Positions 26,201 through 35,699 of a stretch of DNA of 64,000 bases are shown here, one piece after another (the first letter of the stretch is position 1; each line of letters begins with the position of its first letter). A program made the translations under genes and the position numbers. The notes beneath the pieces were generated by a model. It did no database searches and was not told the origin of the DNA. It saw nothing but the letters and a program-made list of their open reading frames with translations. Location: NCBI RefSeq assembly GCF_050948215.1, contig NC_135151.1, positions 10,704,220 through 10,768,219 of the forward strand. Reading direction: 5' to 3'. The DNA is from Halictus rubicundus. Its lineage: Eukaryota; Arthropoda; Insecta; Hymenoptera; Halictidae.

Positions 26201-29200
26201 ATTTGCGACTCCATTTAGAGCTAATCCGCGTCGTCTAGACGGGACCGAGAAATTGCGCGGGGCTTGAACAAAGTCCGGCTGTCGTCGGTGGAAAAACCGA
26301 ACCGCTGCCGTCCGTCCCGACGGGATCCCGTCCGCGCGAATGAAATTACGGGAAATTGGATTTACGACTCTTACACGCCGTGTGGGAAACAGATCGATCG
26401 GCGCAACGGTAGAAATTGCGACCGACAAGATACCGGGGAGAAGTTGAGGGCCGTGGGTGGACCGTTGGTTGTACAGGGTGATTCACTGGGTAGTGCACCC
26501 AGGGCTGTGCCGCCACCAAAAATTTTTTCATTTTTCAGTTCACAAATACGAGCGAATTTACATTGGAGTCAGCGTTATCAGATCGGCGGATATCTGGGAT
26601 AATAGTGGGGGAAATGCTATAGTCAGAACCTGCGTGACGTCACGAAGCTATAGTGTAGTCTGACCCAGTGGGTCATGAACTAGTGTGGCAGCAGGGTGCA
26701 GGGTGTAGGAAGCCAGATCGAGACATTTCTCCCACTCTTCCCTTCTTCGACGCCATTTTCCCATTCCCCGGGACGAGCATCCCTACGTTTCACATATCGG
26801 TCACGTGACGTATACGCGCACCCAATTCGCGTTGCGTTTGTGTGTGCCTTGTGGCTAGCCTGATAATGGCAGAGAGAGGGTAACTGTATTCCCCTCGGAG
26901 ACACGAGCAGCGTTACCAGATCGAGAGATTTGAGGGGTAAATAGATGAAAACAGGGGGAAATGCTACAGTCAGAACCTGAGTGACGTCACGAAGCTATAG
27001 TGTAGTCTGACCCAGTGGGTCGTGAACTAGTGTGGCAGCAGGGTGCAGGGTGTAGGAAGCCAGATCGAGACATTTCTCCCACTCTTCCCTTCTTCGACGC
27101 CATTTTCCCATTCCCCGGGACGAGCATCCCTACGTTTCACATATCGGTCACGTGACGTATACGCGCACCCAATTCGCGTTGCGTTTGTGTGTGCCTTGTG
27201 GCTAGCCTGATGATGTCAGAGAGAGGGTAACTGTATTCCCCTCGGAGACACGAGCAGCGTTACCAGATCGAGAGATTTGAGGGATAAATAGATGAAAACA
27301 GGGGGAAATGCTACAGTCAGAACCTGAGTGACGTCACGAAGCTATAGTGTAGTCTGACCAAGATGGTGACGCCGCGATTTATGTTGAGCATGGACATGCT
27401 ATCACGATTCTACGCTTCAGATCGTGAGGCTGCTAGGTAACCTCACTATTTGTACGTTTGTGTGGCAATTCACGTGACGTCATGTGGTCCTTCTGAGAGA
27501 CTTTTTGAAGGTCGTCTACCTTCCAGTGACGGAAAAGCAATATCGGTCCCACTCGTCGACATTGAAGTGTAACCGAAAAAAAGCGTTTTCCGCTGCGATG
27601 TTTTGGTGACGGCACTGCCTCCGAGTACAGTACTCACTGGATCACCCTGTATATACGACGACGTCGATTCGACCGTTGGAAAAGCGTGGAAAGCGTGGCA
27701 AGCCGGCCGCTCGCGAGGGAAACGGATACGGAATTGCGGAATCGCGTACAACAAGAATATAAGAGGAATCGCGCGGTTCGGCCGCAGAGTCGGGAATAGC
27801 GCGGGATTGCGGACGCGAAAGTTCGTTGGTCGTAAAACGAGCTTAGAGCCCGGCGCCCATCCACGGAGCTTTCTCTCCCGACGTTAGAAACCAGTTCGAA
27901 TCTGCCCAGGGTGAAACTGCGAAAGCTATGGCCGTGCCGAGCGACGGCAACCGTCGAATCCGCCCGATGGTTTTAGTCCGCGCGATTTTCTTCGGTGCTC
28001 GGGCCGGCGAGAACAATCTCGAGCAACGTTTCTCAAGCTTTAGGACGTATTCAATTCTTAATGGACAGCGGAACGGTTGCCGGCAATTTGTGAAAGCTTG
28101 TCCAGAAGTTCTCGCTGAATATTCTTACGAATTCGGACAACTAGTGCAAAGCTATAAAAAATTAATTCTTGTCTTGTATCATTTTTTTGTAGGAATCGTA
28201 TAAGAGTTCTCGATATGCAAGATGCTTCGCCTAACTTGATTACCTCGATTAACTGAATACTGAATCGTACACTTCATAAAAATTTTGAAACGTGTCATTT
28301 AAATGGCTTTGAATGACGGTACTTTTTTTTTGTGCGCGTTTCGGCGATTTCAAGGTTTAGCAGTTACTCGAGGTAATCATGTCAGGTGACACGGTTAAAC
28401 TATAATTAGTGTTTGACGACGACGACTCAGTTTAGTTGACGACGACTACGATTCAGTTTACGGTTTCAAAACTTTTTTGTAATACGTAATTTCCTAAAAA
28501 AATATTTATTGTATGCCTATATGTTCTTCAATAGCTGTACATTAACAACGCCAAAATAGAATTTTATTTCGGTTCAAAGAAAATTAATAACATATATATT
28601 TATTGGACTCTGTTCAAAATCTTCAGTATGACTCGATATTTCAAGGGGTTAATTTGCTCTGAGGAAAAGTTTGCCAAATGTTACTGTAATACACTGAATT
28701 CTCGATATATGTCAACAACACGGATCTTGCCAGCGTCGTGTATCGTCTAGGAGACACACCCGAGATACCCCGCGGTAGTAGGGATAATTCCGCGACATTT
28801 ATCGTCCAGGCCTTGGCGACATATATCACCACTAATCCACCAGGCTCCCAAAAAATATTATATTACGAATACCTAGGCCGCAGTTCGTTGACAAAACAAT
28901 TCACGAAGAAGTTGAGAAACGCCGACTACAGACCATAAATTTTGACAACAGTAATTTCCAGAAGTTCTGCTTAAATTCCGTTGATTTTCACGGTAAACGA
29001 AGGTTCAAGCTTAAGAATGAAGAAGTTGTGCGCTGGTCGAAGAAACAGAAAAGCTACAGTGCACTCGTAAACAGTCTATTTCGGTTGTCTGACTAATACT
29101 GATTCTACTTAAGGTAACCAGAACTAGTTTTATGGGTATACACTGAAGGTAAAGCAAAGTTAAGGACCGACAGTTTCTAGGAAACTTTGCGACCTGTACG

Positions 29201-31199
29201 CGATGCTCTTGGTGGATCTAGAAACCCGCATAATCTTGAGCTACACTAAGTAGGTATGTTCTCGTAACTCACAACTTCCAGCTATCTTAATCGAAATCGA
29301 TAATCTTAAACGAAACGTAATGTGCTTTCTACATGGTCTCCTAAAAATATGCGACACCTCGAAGTGTGCGTTCCATTAGCATAGATGCAGATCGGAAGGT
29401 TCTTCGCTGCATTACGAATTCAGATTTTCTTTATGTCAAGAAAAGCTATGAGAATAATACGCAGCTGCCTGCTGCAAATTTCATTGTACTCTTTTCTTCC
29501 TAATAACATTTAGCAACCCCTAATGATTTGCTCAACTAGCAAAGCGAAAAAAAGACCATACAATACAAATACAAGGGAATACAAGTCTGAGAGCCCCGAA
29601 GCCCTAATTCCGCGACCAAGTTCGAGTTACAACGACTATCCCGAGCACTCGAACACCCGTATAACAGGATTCCAGTCCAGCCCTACTTCAGTTGATTGAA
29701 GCAGCTGCGAGGTTGGCGAACAGTCTCAGGGCGATTCCGAAGCCGACTTCGCTCTCCTCAGCGCGGTCTTCAAGGTTCGCCCGCCGCGGAATTGCGAAAC
29801 ACAGGGAATATTCCATCGTCTGGGAATCCCTGGAGACCTGGTGGATCGAGGACATCGGTTCCCAGCGCCAGGCTGACCCGGCATAAATATTCATTCCGGT
29901 GGCGGAGATAAATATTCGTAGGGTGTCGCGCGAGCCCCGGGGCCACTCGGCCTCTGTCGCGCAATCAACGGACCTGTAATTCTCACCTGGCCCGTGTAAC
30001 TCGGCCAGTTACACCGTGTTTTCGAGCTTAATGCGCCTGGCTCTCTCCTTGGCCGAGTGTGTTCTCGGGTTTCCGGGGAAATGAGAACGAGAACGGTTCC
30101 CGTGCATCTTTTCGAGCGGTTAACCGAGCTACACCGACGCGGTACGCTAATCGGCCGGAGCGCGGCTCGCAAATGCTTTTCTTCGGAATCATGGTTCTCG
30201 AAGGCACCCCCGGAACAACCGCGACCATCCCCGGCCCGTTGTCGTTCCGCCGGATAATGGGAAAGTTTGGCCAAACACTTTGGAAATCCCCTGTTTATGC
30301 GGGATCAGGCTCTCGAAATTGCAACCCTGATTTACGTCGATATCGTAATATCGCCGGCCCGGACTATCTCCCGCGATAATTTTGAATTATTTCGCTACCA
30401 TAATGCACCCTGGGCTGCGGCCCACTGGTTACCCTGGATCGCATAATTGTATTCGCTCGTTCCTTACAATTTATCCCTTTAAACGAAAATCTAACTACAC
30501 GGAATTATCACGATTTTGATACGACGTATTGAAATTTACAAGTGTACATCAGAGTTCTAGAGAACACTGATTATCGCATAATAATTTGATCATCCACTGT
30601 ATTTTCATTCCAGAACCTGGACATTTGTCTGACCAATTTTCATTACATATTTTTTGCTGTATGCATATGTAAGTGTGTGTATTCACACTTACCGCATTCA
30701 GCCCCAGACTTGCAAGATAGCTCAACCTTGTCCTTAAGTAGTACAATTTTGACATTTATATAAAAACAAAAACTTAAACAACCACACGATATAGAAGTTT
30801 GCTTAAAATGAATATAACCAGAGCATAGTGCGCTTACAAAATTTGTACGAAGTCTCAGAAACTCGATACAAATTTAGTAAAGCAAAGATGGTTCGAGTGC
30901 GAAGGATCGAATGTTTGCGCGACGTAGTTAATTTTGAGGAGACTAAATAGACAGTCGAGAGTTGCCAGTGGACGTTCAACTTCGGTTTAAACCGCGATGT
31001 TAATCAAAATGGTAATTTCAGGCGTCTCATCTTGGATATTGAACTGTCCTTTAAAGATTAGCAGAGTTAAGTTGGATTACCAAAATGCGTTACCTAGGAT
31101 CTTACCAAGCTTGGCTTTCATATCCGTCTTATCGGACGCTTTCCTTCCAGGCTTGCGTCCCCTCTTACCCCCCTCTTTCCGATCACCGCGAGATCCCTC
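17704..31199 (-). CDS. REPTOR-BP: REPTOR-BP / CREBL2-type bZIP transcription factor (start exon not found)
   Basis: Three minus-strand exons join in frame: 31199-31106 (94 nt), 20179-20058 (122 nt) and 17808-17704 (105 nt, ending TAA). All have AG/GT borders. They encode 106 residues. First comes a basic stretch with KRGRKPGRK and KAKLERSRQ; then the bZIP basic region SARECRARKKLRYQYLEEL and a leucine zipper (LVTDREKAVLALRKELE); then a C-terminal tail beginning YRQWGQELDAGRVPD. This is the CREBL2 layout. CREBL2 and fly REPTOR-BP are ~110-120 residues, so only a handful of N-terminal residues and the ATG are missing, in an exon to the right of 31200. In flies REPTOR-BP pairs with REPTOR to run the transcriptional response when TORC1 is inhibited. 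Introns are 10.9 kb and 2.25 kb; the larger holds many transposons. Confidence 0.93.
17809..20057. other. REPTOR-BP last intron
   Basis: The left half (to about 18780) is GC-rich. The right half is AT-rich and holds the second family B MITE. ORFs of 165 and 105 codons here are on either strand without motifs. Confidence 0.6.
19514..19714. mobile_element. TTAA-type MITE, family B, second copy
   Basis: It begins TTAT-CACTGAACCTACC and contains the palindrome ACGGTCAAAATGACCGGT. It ends GGTAGGTTAACATAA, whose complement again reads ..AACCTACC. It shares TTGAAATTATAA and the ends with the copy at 11776-11947. The flanking TTAA has decayed. Confidence 0.65.
20219..20263. repeat. (AG)n microsatellite upstream of a REPTOR-BP acceptor
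   Basis: About 22 AG units on the plus strand. Read in the gene's direction this is a (CT)n tract 40-85 nt before the AG acceptor at 20181-20180, i.e. in the branch-point/polypyrimidine zone. Confidence 0.9.
20885..20935. repeat. Short dispersed repeat, family D
   Basis: The phrase GACAATTTTTATTT.GCATAA followed by A.ATC.GCAGTCTAA occurs here and at about 25512-25550 and 41110-41145. Variants lie at about 1338-1373 and, inverted, at about 36870-36908. No ends are defined. Confidence 0.55.
21107..21414. mobile_element. Complete foldback MITE (CAGGGTGT family)
   Basis: Two arms of about 147 bp (21109-21258 and about 21266-21412) are near-exact reverse complements of each other. They run from CAGGGTGTACCAAAAATGTT at the left to the complement of CAGAGTGTCCCAAAAATGTT at the right, and meet around GCGCGGC / GCCGCGC. 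As RNA or single-stranded DNA this is a ~150-bp hairpin. A one-arm relative lies at 10578-10714. No coding capacity; a TA target site is likely on the right (CTG-TA), while the left flank is degraded. Confidence 0.9.
24501..24920 (+). mobile_element. Pogo-like TA-flanked element, near full length
   Basis: It starts TA-CAGTGATTTCTCTATATATG. A GCGGAATTATCCCCACTACC block near the left end recurs inverted near the right end as GGTAGTGGGGATAATTCCGC. It closes with GGCGACATATATGGAGGATTG, a decayed complement of the left end. The interior shares TCTGATTAAAACGATGCCAA with the copy at 35.1-35.7 kb. Non-autonomous. Confidence 0.75.
25560..25800. mobile_element. TTAA-type MITE, family C, copy 1
   Basis: The interior 25564-25796 (233 bp) is bounded by CACGTTAACTGCCACG and the complement of CACGTTAAGTGCCA. 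Flanks TCAA and TTGA are one mutation away from TTAA. It shares the interior GTGATTTTTGACT, AGAAATTCATTTTTA and TGGTTTCATTAATTAAATTA with copy 2. Confidence 0.8.
26611..27360. repeat. 347-bp tandem repeat, two full units plus a partial third
   Basis: GAAATGCTA.AGTCAGAACC starts at 26611, 26958 and 27305, exactly 347 bp apart. Units 1 and 2 differ at only a few bases; unit 3 stops after about 56 bp (..TAGTGTAGTCTGACC). About 45 bp before unit 1 is a diverged copy of the unit's tail. Each unit carries a TGACGTCA palindrome and a TCACGTGACG word. Confidence 0.96.
26635..27482. promoter_or_regulatory. Four perfect CRE-type palindromes (TGACGTCA)
   Basis: TGACGTCA occurs at 26635-26642, 26982-26989, 27329-27336 and 27475-27482, the first three once per tandem unit. 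TGACGTCA is the canonical CREB/ATF bZIP site. Function here is unproven; the copies came with the transposon. Confidence 0.45.
28500..28652 (-). mobile_element. Family A TTAA MITE, partial inverted copy
   Basis: Read on the minus strand from TTAA at 28649-28652: CCCCTTGAAATATCGAGTCA, then GATTTTGAACAGAGTC and GGCATACAATAAAT, matching the element at 6052-6259. The other end is not clear. Confidence 0.6.
28690..28832 (+). mobile_element. Pogo-like TA-flanked element, short copy
   Basis: It starts TA-CACTGAATTCTCGATATATG and contains CAGCGTCGTGTATCGTC and GGTAGTAGGGATAATTCCGC. It ends near GGCGACATATATCACC, a partial complement of the left end. About 140 bp, an internally deleted form. Confidence 0.72.
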
Positions 31200-31303
31200 C
31201 TGCAAAGACAGAAAATTATTGTCAATTAATCCACCAGTCACTTTGAACCTTAATATCCATTTCCCGCCGGAAAGAAAAGAAAATCGATCGGATTTATCTT
31301 TTC

Positions 31304-32128
31304 ATGTCTGCCTTCGGTGCCTCTTGCTGCATTTTCGAACTTTTCGATTTTTGCATACTCGTACGGTACTCTTCCGGCAATTCATTGTATACGTTTATTT
31401 CAATCTTCGATATTGAAAAAATCGTCTCCGATCACGGAATCCTTTTGGACCGTAGGCTTAAAGAGGACTGTTTCTCTCAATTGTATTTCAGTCATAATCA
31501 TAAGTCACAAAGACCTAGTGACCTCCACAGAATCGTTCCTTCTAGCCATGGTACATCCTCTGACCAACTAACCACCTCTTCATCAAATCTATCGCAGACA
31601 ACTAGCTGCATGCTGGCGGAATCTCACGAGTTAGCCGAACCTGTTAAAAATTTCACAGAAAGCAGACACCCGACGATTAACAATTACACAGTCCATTCGT
31701 TTCTACGCGCGTCGACTGCCCGAGAGGCTCTTAACCATCGCCCGCAATCAATACCGCAAACTCAGGCCGGTTCATTGAATAGACACGGAATGTGTTATCC
31801 TACATCATACTTCCATTATCGTGGTCTGAAATTATTGAACGCGGAAGACTGCAAGTCTGCCAGCCTGTCGCCCAGGCTCCACCCTTCTCTGGACAGTCGA
31901 GACGAGTATCGACGTCCGAGTAATCGAGAACGCGACACCGAGGAGAAATTTTATACGGCACCGAGAAAGTCTGGATCGCCCAGCGGGCGTCCAATCTCGA
32001 AAATCGAAAATGATTTCGGGATAGACGACTCGAGAACGCTCGGCTCGAAAATGGAAGACACGAGTCCTCGCGTGATGCTATTTCGATCCGTCGGGGATGG
32101 TATCCGCCTGTTCCTCCCGCAGCGTTGA
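31304..32128 (+). CDS. Unrecognised 274-codon open frame, possible exon
   Basis: The longest open frame in the window, on the strand opposite REPTOR-BP and just upstream of that gene's first seen exon. Codons 1-62 look like noncoding DNA. From about codon 63 the translation is Ser/Arg/Asp-rich with ordinary codon choice and ends ..RLFLPQR. A textbook acceptor (TTTCTCTCAATTGTATTTCAG, ending 31491) lies in frame at that change, and a possible donor GTATCC lies at 32100. The part 31492-32099 might therefore be an internal exon of an unknown plus-strand gene, or a chance frame in a GC-rich island. No domain recognised. Confidence 0.25.
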   Translation: MSAFGASCCIFELFDFCILVRYSSGNSLYTFISIFDIEKIVSDHGILLDRRLKEDCFSQLYFSHNHKSQRPSDLHRIVPSSHGTSSDQLTTSSSNLSQTTSCMLAESHELAEPVKNFTESRHPTINNYTVHSFLRASTAREALNHRPQSIPQTQAGSLNRHGMCYPTSYFHYRGLKLLNAEDCKSASLSPRLHPSLDSRDEYRRPSNRERDTEEKFYTAPRKSGSPSGRPISKIENDFGIDDSRTLGSKMEDTSPRVMLFRSVGDGIRLFLPQR

Positions 32129-33290
32129 TTAATATCTCGAGCGACTTGGTTCGTGCTCGCGGGAAACAACGGGCCCGACGTTTTCAATGGAAACAAAAGC
32201 TTATCGAGTCACGAGAAACGGCTCGTCGTCTGGGATCCGCTAAAAGCTCCCGCCGCGGAACCTCTATCGGGCCTGCCTAAGCGTTCGCAACCGCCGGCGC
32301 GACGTCGACAAATATCCATCGACGGATAACCGTGCGTCGAATAACATTCCCGGAAGATGCGTCTCGACTCGCGATCCAGGCTTAGTCGACTTTGCGACGC
32401 TATGCCTCCCTACCCCAGTCTAACGATTCAGCTTCCGTACGGCTGGGAACTAAAGAGACAGCTTTTAGAGCTGCAGACAAGTCCCAGCGATGGCTCCGGC
32501 TAATCCCTGGCAGCTAATAAAGTGTCCAAGAGCAGAGTCGACTCTTTGATCCTAAAAGCTATGCTTTTTCCTAGAACTTGTTGATCCGAGTGTCGTCTGT
32601 TAAGAGGATGACACTATCTTACAGTTTCGGGAGGGGGGGGGGGGTATCTTTGTCCTACGAGAGACTAATAAGGGAACGAAGAATCGTTCCCATCCTTAAC
32701 GAACAAATGATTTCCTCGAGGGGGCTGGTACACGATTTTCATAGCAAACCGGTGACAACAGTTAGTCCGCAGTTCTAGCGTTAAGTGACCTATGGATGGC
32801 TGCCGGTAACAAGCGTCACGGCCACTCAGGCCGAGTTAGCACCCATAGACATAGCACGTCGAAATCGCCAGACTCTCGTAACGGTGCGCTGCTGCAAGTG
32901 CAAGTGTTATGACAAGCTTAACAAGAGGACATCGAGTGATCCGTTGAAAAAACAAACAAAAGGAATAGCGGAGTCCATCGGGGACGATTGGGGAAGACCG
33001 ACTGGCCGTTCCCGAGGGCGGAGAAAGAAAACGGTTGACGGTGTGGAGGGTGGGCGTGTCCAGACCGAGCGAACCCGTTAAAATTTACACGTCCCTTGGG
33101 CACGGTTGTTACGACCAGCAGAGGCGGCCGCAGGCTTAGCTATGCATGTGCTCGCGGGTGACAAAATACAAATTCAGTCCCCTTTTAGGGGAGCTGTTTA
33201 CCTTCGGCCCTATCCTTGCCTCTCAATCCTATCTGGTATTAAATCTCCTCGAATCCTCTTTCTTTCCCTCGACCGCTTCCGACTTCTTTA
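32129..33290. other. GC-mixed spacer, no supported gene
   Basis: A G12 run lies at 32633-32644. Small frames only. Confidence 0.4.
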
Positions 33291-34380
33291 CCCACCCTCG
33301 CAATGCCCATCCTCTCTACCTATCTACGCATCTCTCTCTCTCTCCTCCACCTTCCGTCTTCTTCTCTGTGTAGCTCTGTCTTTGTCTTGCTTTTTCGAAT
33401 TCCTCTTGCTTTCTTCTTCTACCCCTTATTCTCCCTTGTTCCTGCTTGGATTGAACGAAATAATGGAAACACCTAGCGCGCCAAGATAATTCCTTATTGA
33501 TTTCTCCTGGGGATTGTTCCTAAACGTTGTTCAACAGAAGATCGTTATCCTATTCATTATTTCAGTAAGTTTAAACTGGCGAGGGATACCCTTGCGAGGC
33601 TATTGATACTTGCATGAGCACATCTTCCTTAGGAGTGTTATCAGTCAGAGGGGTATGAAACGTTGTAGAAAGTTTTATAATGAGAACATCGAGAAATGAC
33701 TATGGATTACACATCGTCGCTTCATTAGTTTCAATAGCTTCGTAGTTTGCACTCAACACGGTTCATGAATAGATTATGTACAATTTCGTGGCAACTAATC
33801 TTATAAGCACACGACTCAAATGTTTCCATTATTCTGACCGACCCATTTATCTCTAACTCTGCCTTGCTTTGTCTATCTTTTGCTCCCTGTATCTCTGCCC
33901 ATCCTCCACTCCCTCAATCTTCCTCTCTGTCTTCATCTTGCTACCTCTCTACCTTAGCCTCTGTATTTCTTTCCTTTCTTACTTTAGTCCGTATTTAGCT
34001 CCCTCCGTCACTGCTACTGTCCACCGTATGCTCCCTCTATCTTACTATGAGATACTGGTATGTGTCTATCTTTCGCTCTCTCTAACATCTCCGGTTACCT
34101 CTTGCTACCTCCACACCTTTCTCTATCTCTAATCCACGACTTGCTCCCTCTATCTTTCACGCTGTGCTCTGGCTTTGTCTACCATTTGCTCCCTCTATCT
34201 CACCCAGTGTTCATCCTCTACTCCCTCAATCTTTCTCTCTGTCTGCATCTTGCTGCCTCCCTTCCTCTATTTCTGGTTCATGTCTCGCTCCCTCCACCTC
34301 TCACTCTGTCTACATCCCTCTATCTTTTGCTCTATGTCTTGCTTCCTCTATCCCTTTTTCCGTCCTTCTTTCGCGGCCGC
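33291..34380. repeat. Degenerate polypyrimidine tract
   Basis: The plus strand is dominated by C and T in two blocks (about 33291-33450 and 33840-34380) with loosely repeated phrases such as CTCCCTCTATCT and TTGCTCCCTC. Long open frames (118-131 codons) through it are Leu/Ser-only low complexity and not genes. Confidence 0.75.
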
Positions 34381-35148
34381 CGCAGCTCTTTGTGGACAGA
34401 AAATGGAATTGGTGTCCCGCGATGAGCAACGAGATACGGGAACAGATGGAGAAGGAGCAAACCAGAGGGACAGGGCGCGAGAGAGACGGGCACGTTCCTG
34501 TAAGGATTTCGCGTGTGTAAAGGCCGACTATTACGACGCTACCGACCCCGTCTTAAAGCCAAGAGTATAATTAACTCTCGACAGGTGATGTCAGTGAACG
34601 AACAACTCCGCGCTGCGTGGCGGCTAGGTGGTTAAACGGAAAAATTAGATTAAGCCGTTTTGTACTACTTCCGCGTGCGCGATCTGGGTCATGGAACATG
34701 TCCGCTGTCCCGGAAGCCGGGGAACCACGTCGATCGACCACTGACGCTGACACTTCCGTCGATTCTCTGGCCCGACACATATCGCGACCGACGATACGCG
34801 ATCCCTCCTGTGCCTGACAATTTTCATCGACGACAGCAAGAATTTCGCCGATTCGCGGAGTCGTTTCCGTCGTCGGTCCCGGCTGAACCGGGGACAGTGA
34901 AAATTCTCGGAAAATTCAAAATCCTCGGCGAACGTCCCAAAAACTCTAATTTTCGAGCTCCTTTTTGTGTCAAATGATAGCGTACATCAGGACATGAATC
35001 GGTGTCAATTCTCAAGTTGAGTTAACAATTAGTTTCTGAGGGGTCAGAGGTTAACGTTCCTTCGCGCATAGACATAAAACGTACGAACTTTTAGATCAAA
35101 TTTGGAGACCGGTTTCCCAAATTGGACCGTCGAAACTGCTTTGAAAAT
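34381..35148. other. GC island then AT-rich DNA, no supported gene
   Basis: Frames of 60-105 codons lie on both strands and no motif is recognised. Confidence 0.4.
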
Positions 35149-35699
35149 ACGGTGAATTCTCTATATATGTCGCCAGGGCATGGCCGATAAATGTCGCGGA
35201 ATTATCCCCACTACCGCGAGGTATACCCCGTGAGGGGCCAAGAAGAGAGACCTCGGTCGCCGGGGTGTGTAACATCCAGGTGGCCAGGTGACCACTACTT
35301 AAACTAGAAAATTAGTGTAAATATGATCGGAATTGTATCGTGTTCGGTATCATTTTAATCAGAAAAATTCCACAAATATATTGGTGAAAGTCTCATAAAA
35401 AAGTAATTGATAATAAAAAAAGTTTAAGTTTTGATTTAAAGACCTGAGCTCACTCCAGTCTCTCACCGAAAGAAACCGATACTTTAATCGTTCATTGCAC
35501 ATGTAAATATCATTGGAATTATATCATATTTGGTAGTGCTGGTCTCACACCGATATACCCGAGCCGTGTTATGTTCACACTACTTGGCGACCTCGACGGC
35601 GAGTATCGCTGTCCTTTTCTATGTTCGGAAAGAATAGTGACTCCTGGACGATAAATGACATCGAGACCCGTGCTGCTGACATATATCGAGAATTCCAGC
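35149..35699. mobile_element. Pogo-like TA-flanked element, full-length copy (~548 bp)
   Basis: The left end GGTGAATTCTCTATATATGT and the right end, complement of CTGGAATTCTCGATATATGT, form terminal repeats of about 24 bp. TA precedes the left end (35148-35149); on the right the bases after the repeat are CTACG. A GGAATTATCCCCACTACCGC block and the TCATTTTAATCAGAAAAATTCC interior tie it to the other copies. No transposase. This is the best reference copy of the family in the window. Confidence 0.82.

Larger units (their letters stand above)
26472..27651. mobile_element. 1.18-kb TIR element with internal 347-bp tandem units
   Basis: TA (26472-26473) and TA (27650-27651) flank an element that starts CAGGGTGATTCACTGGG and ends with the complement of CAGGGTGATCCAGTGAG; the terminal repeats match over about 20 of 24 positions. 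Nearly all the interior up to 27360 is tandemly repeated (see the repeat entry), and the last ~290 bp are unique. No frame over about 90 codons and no transposase motif, so it is non-autonomous. It sits inside the large REPTOR-BP intron. Confidence 0.78.
20180..31105. other. REPTOR-BP large intron (10.9 kb)
   Basis: No independent gene is recognised inside. It contains a (CT)n tract, a foldback element, pogo-like copies, a TTAA MITE pair, a 1.18-kb TIR element and GC islands at about 22430-23360, 24000-24380, 26040-27900 and 29640-30380. ORFs up to 135 codons in the islands lack motifs. Confidence 0.6.

Noticed and set aside
34060..34570. Leu/Ser-rich frames of 118-131 codons
   Set aside because: Translation of the polypyrimidine tract; pure low complexity, not transmembrane proteins.
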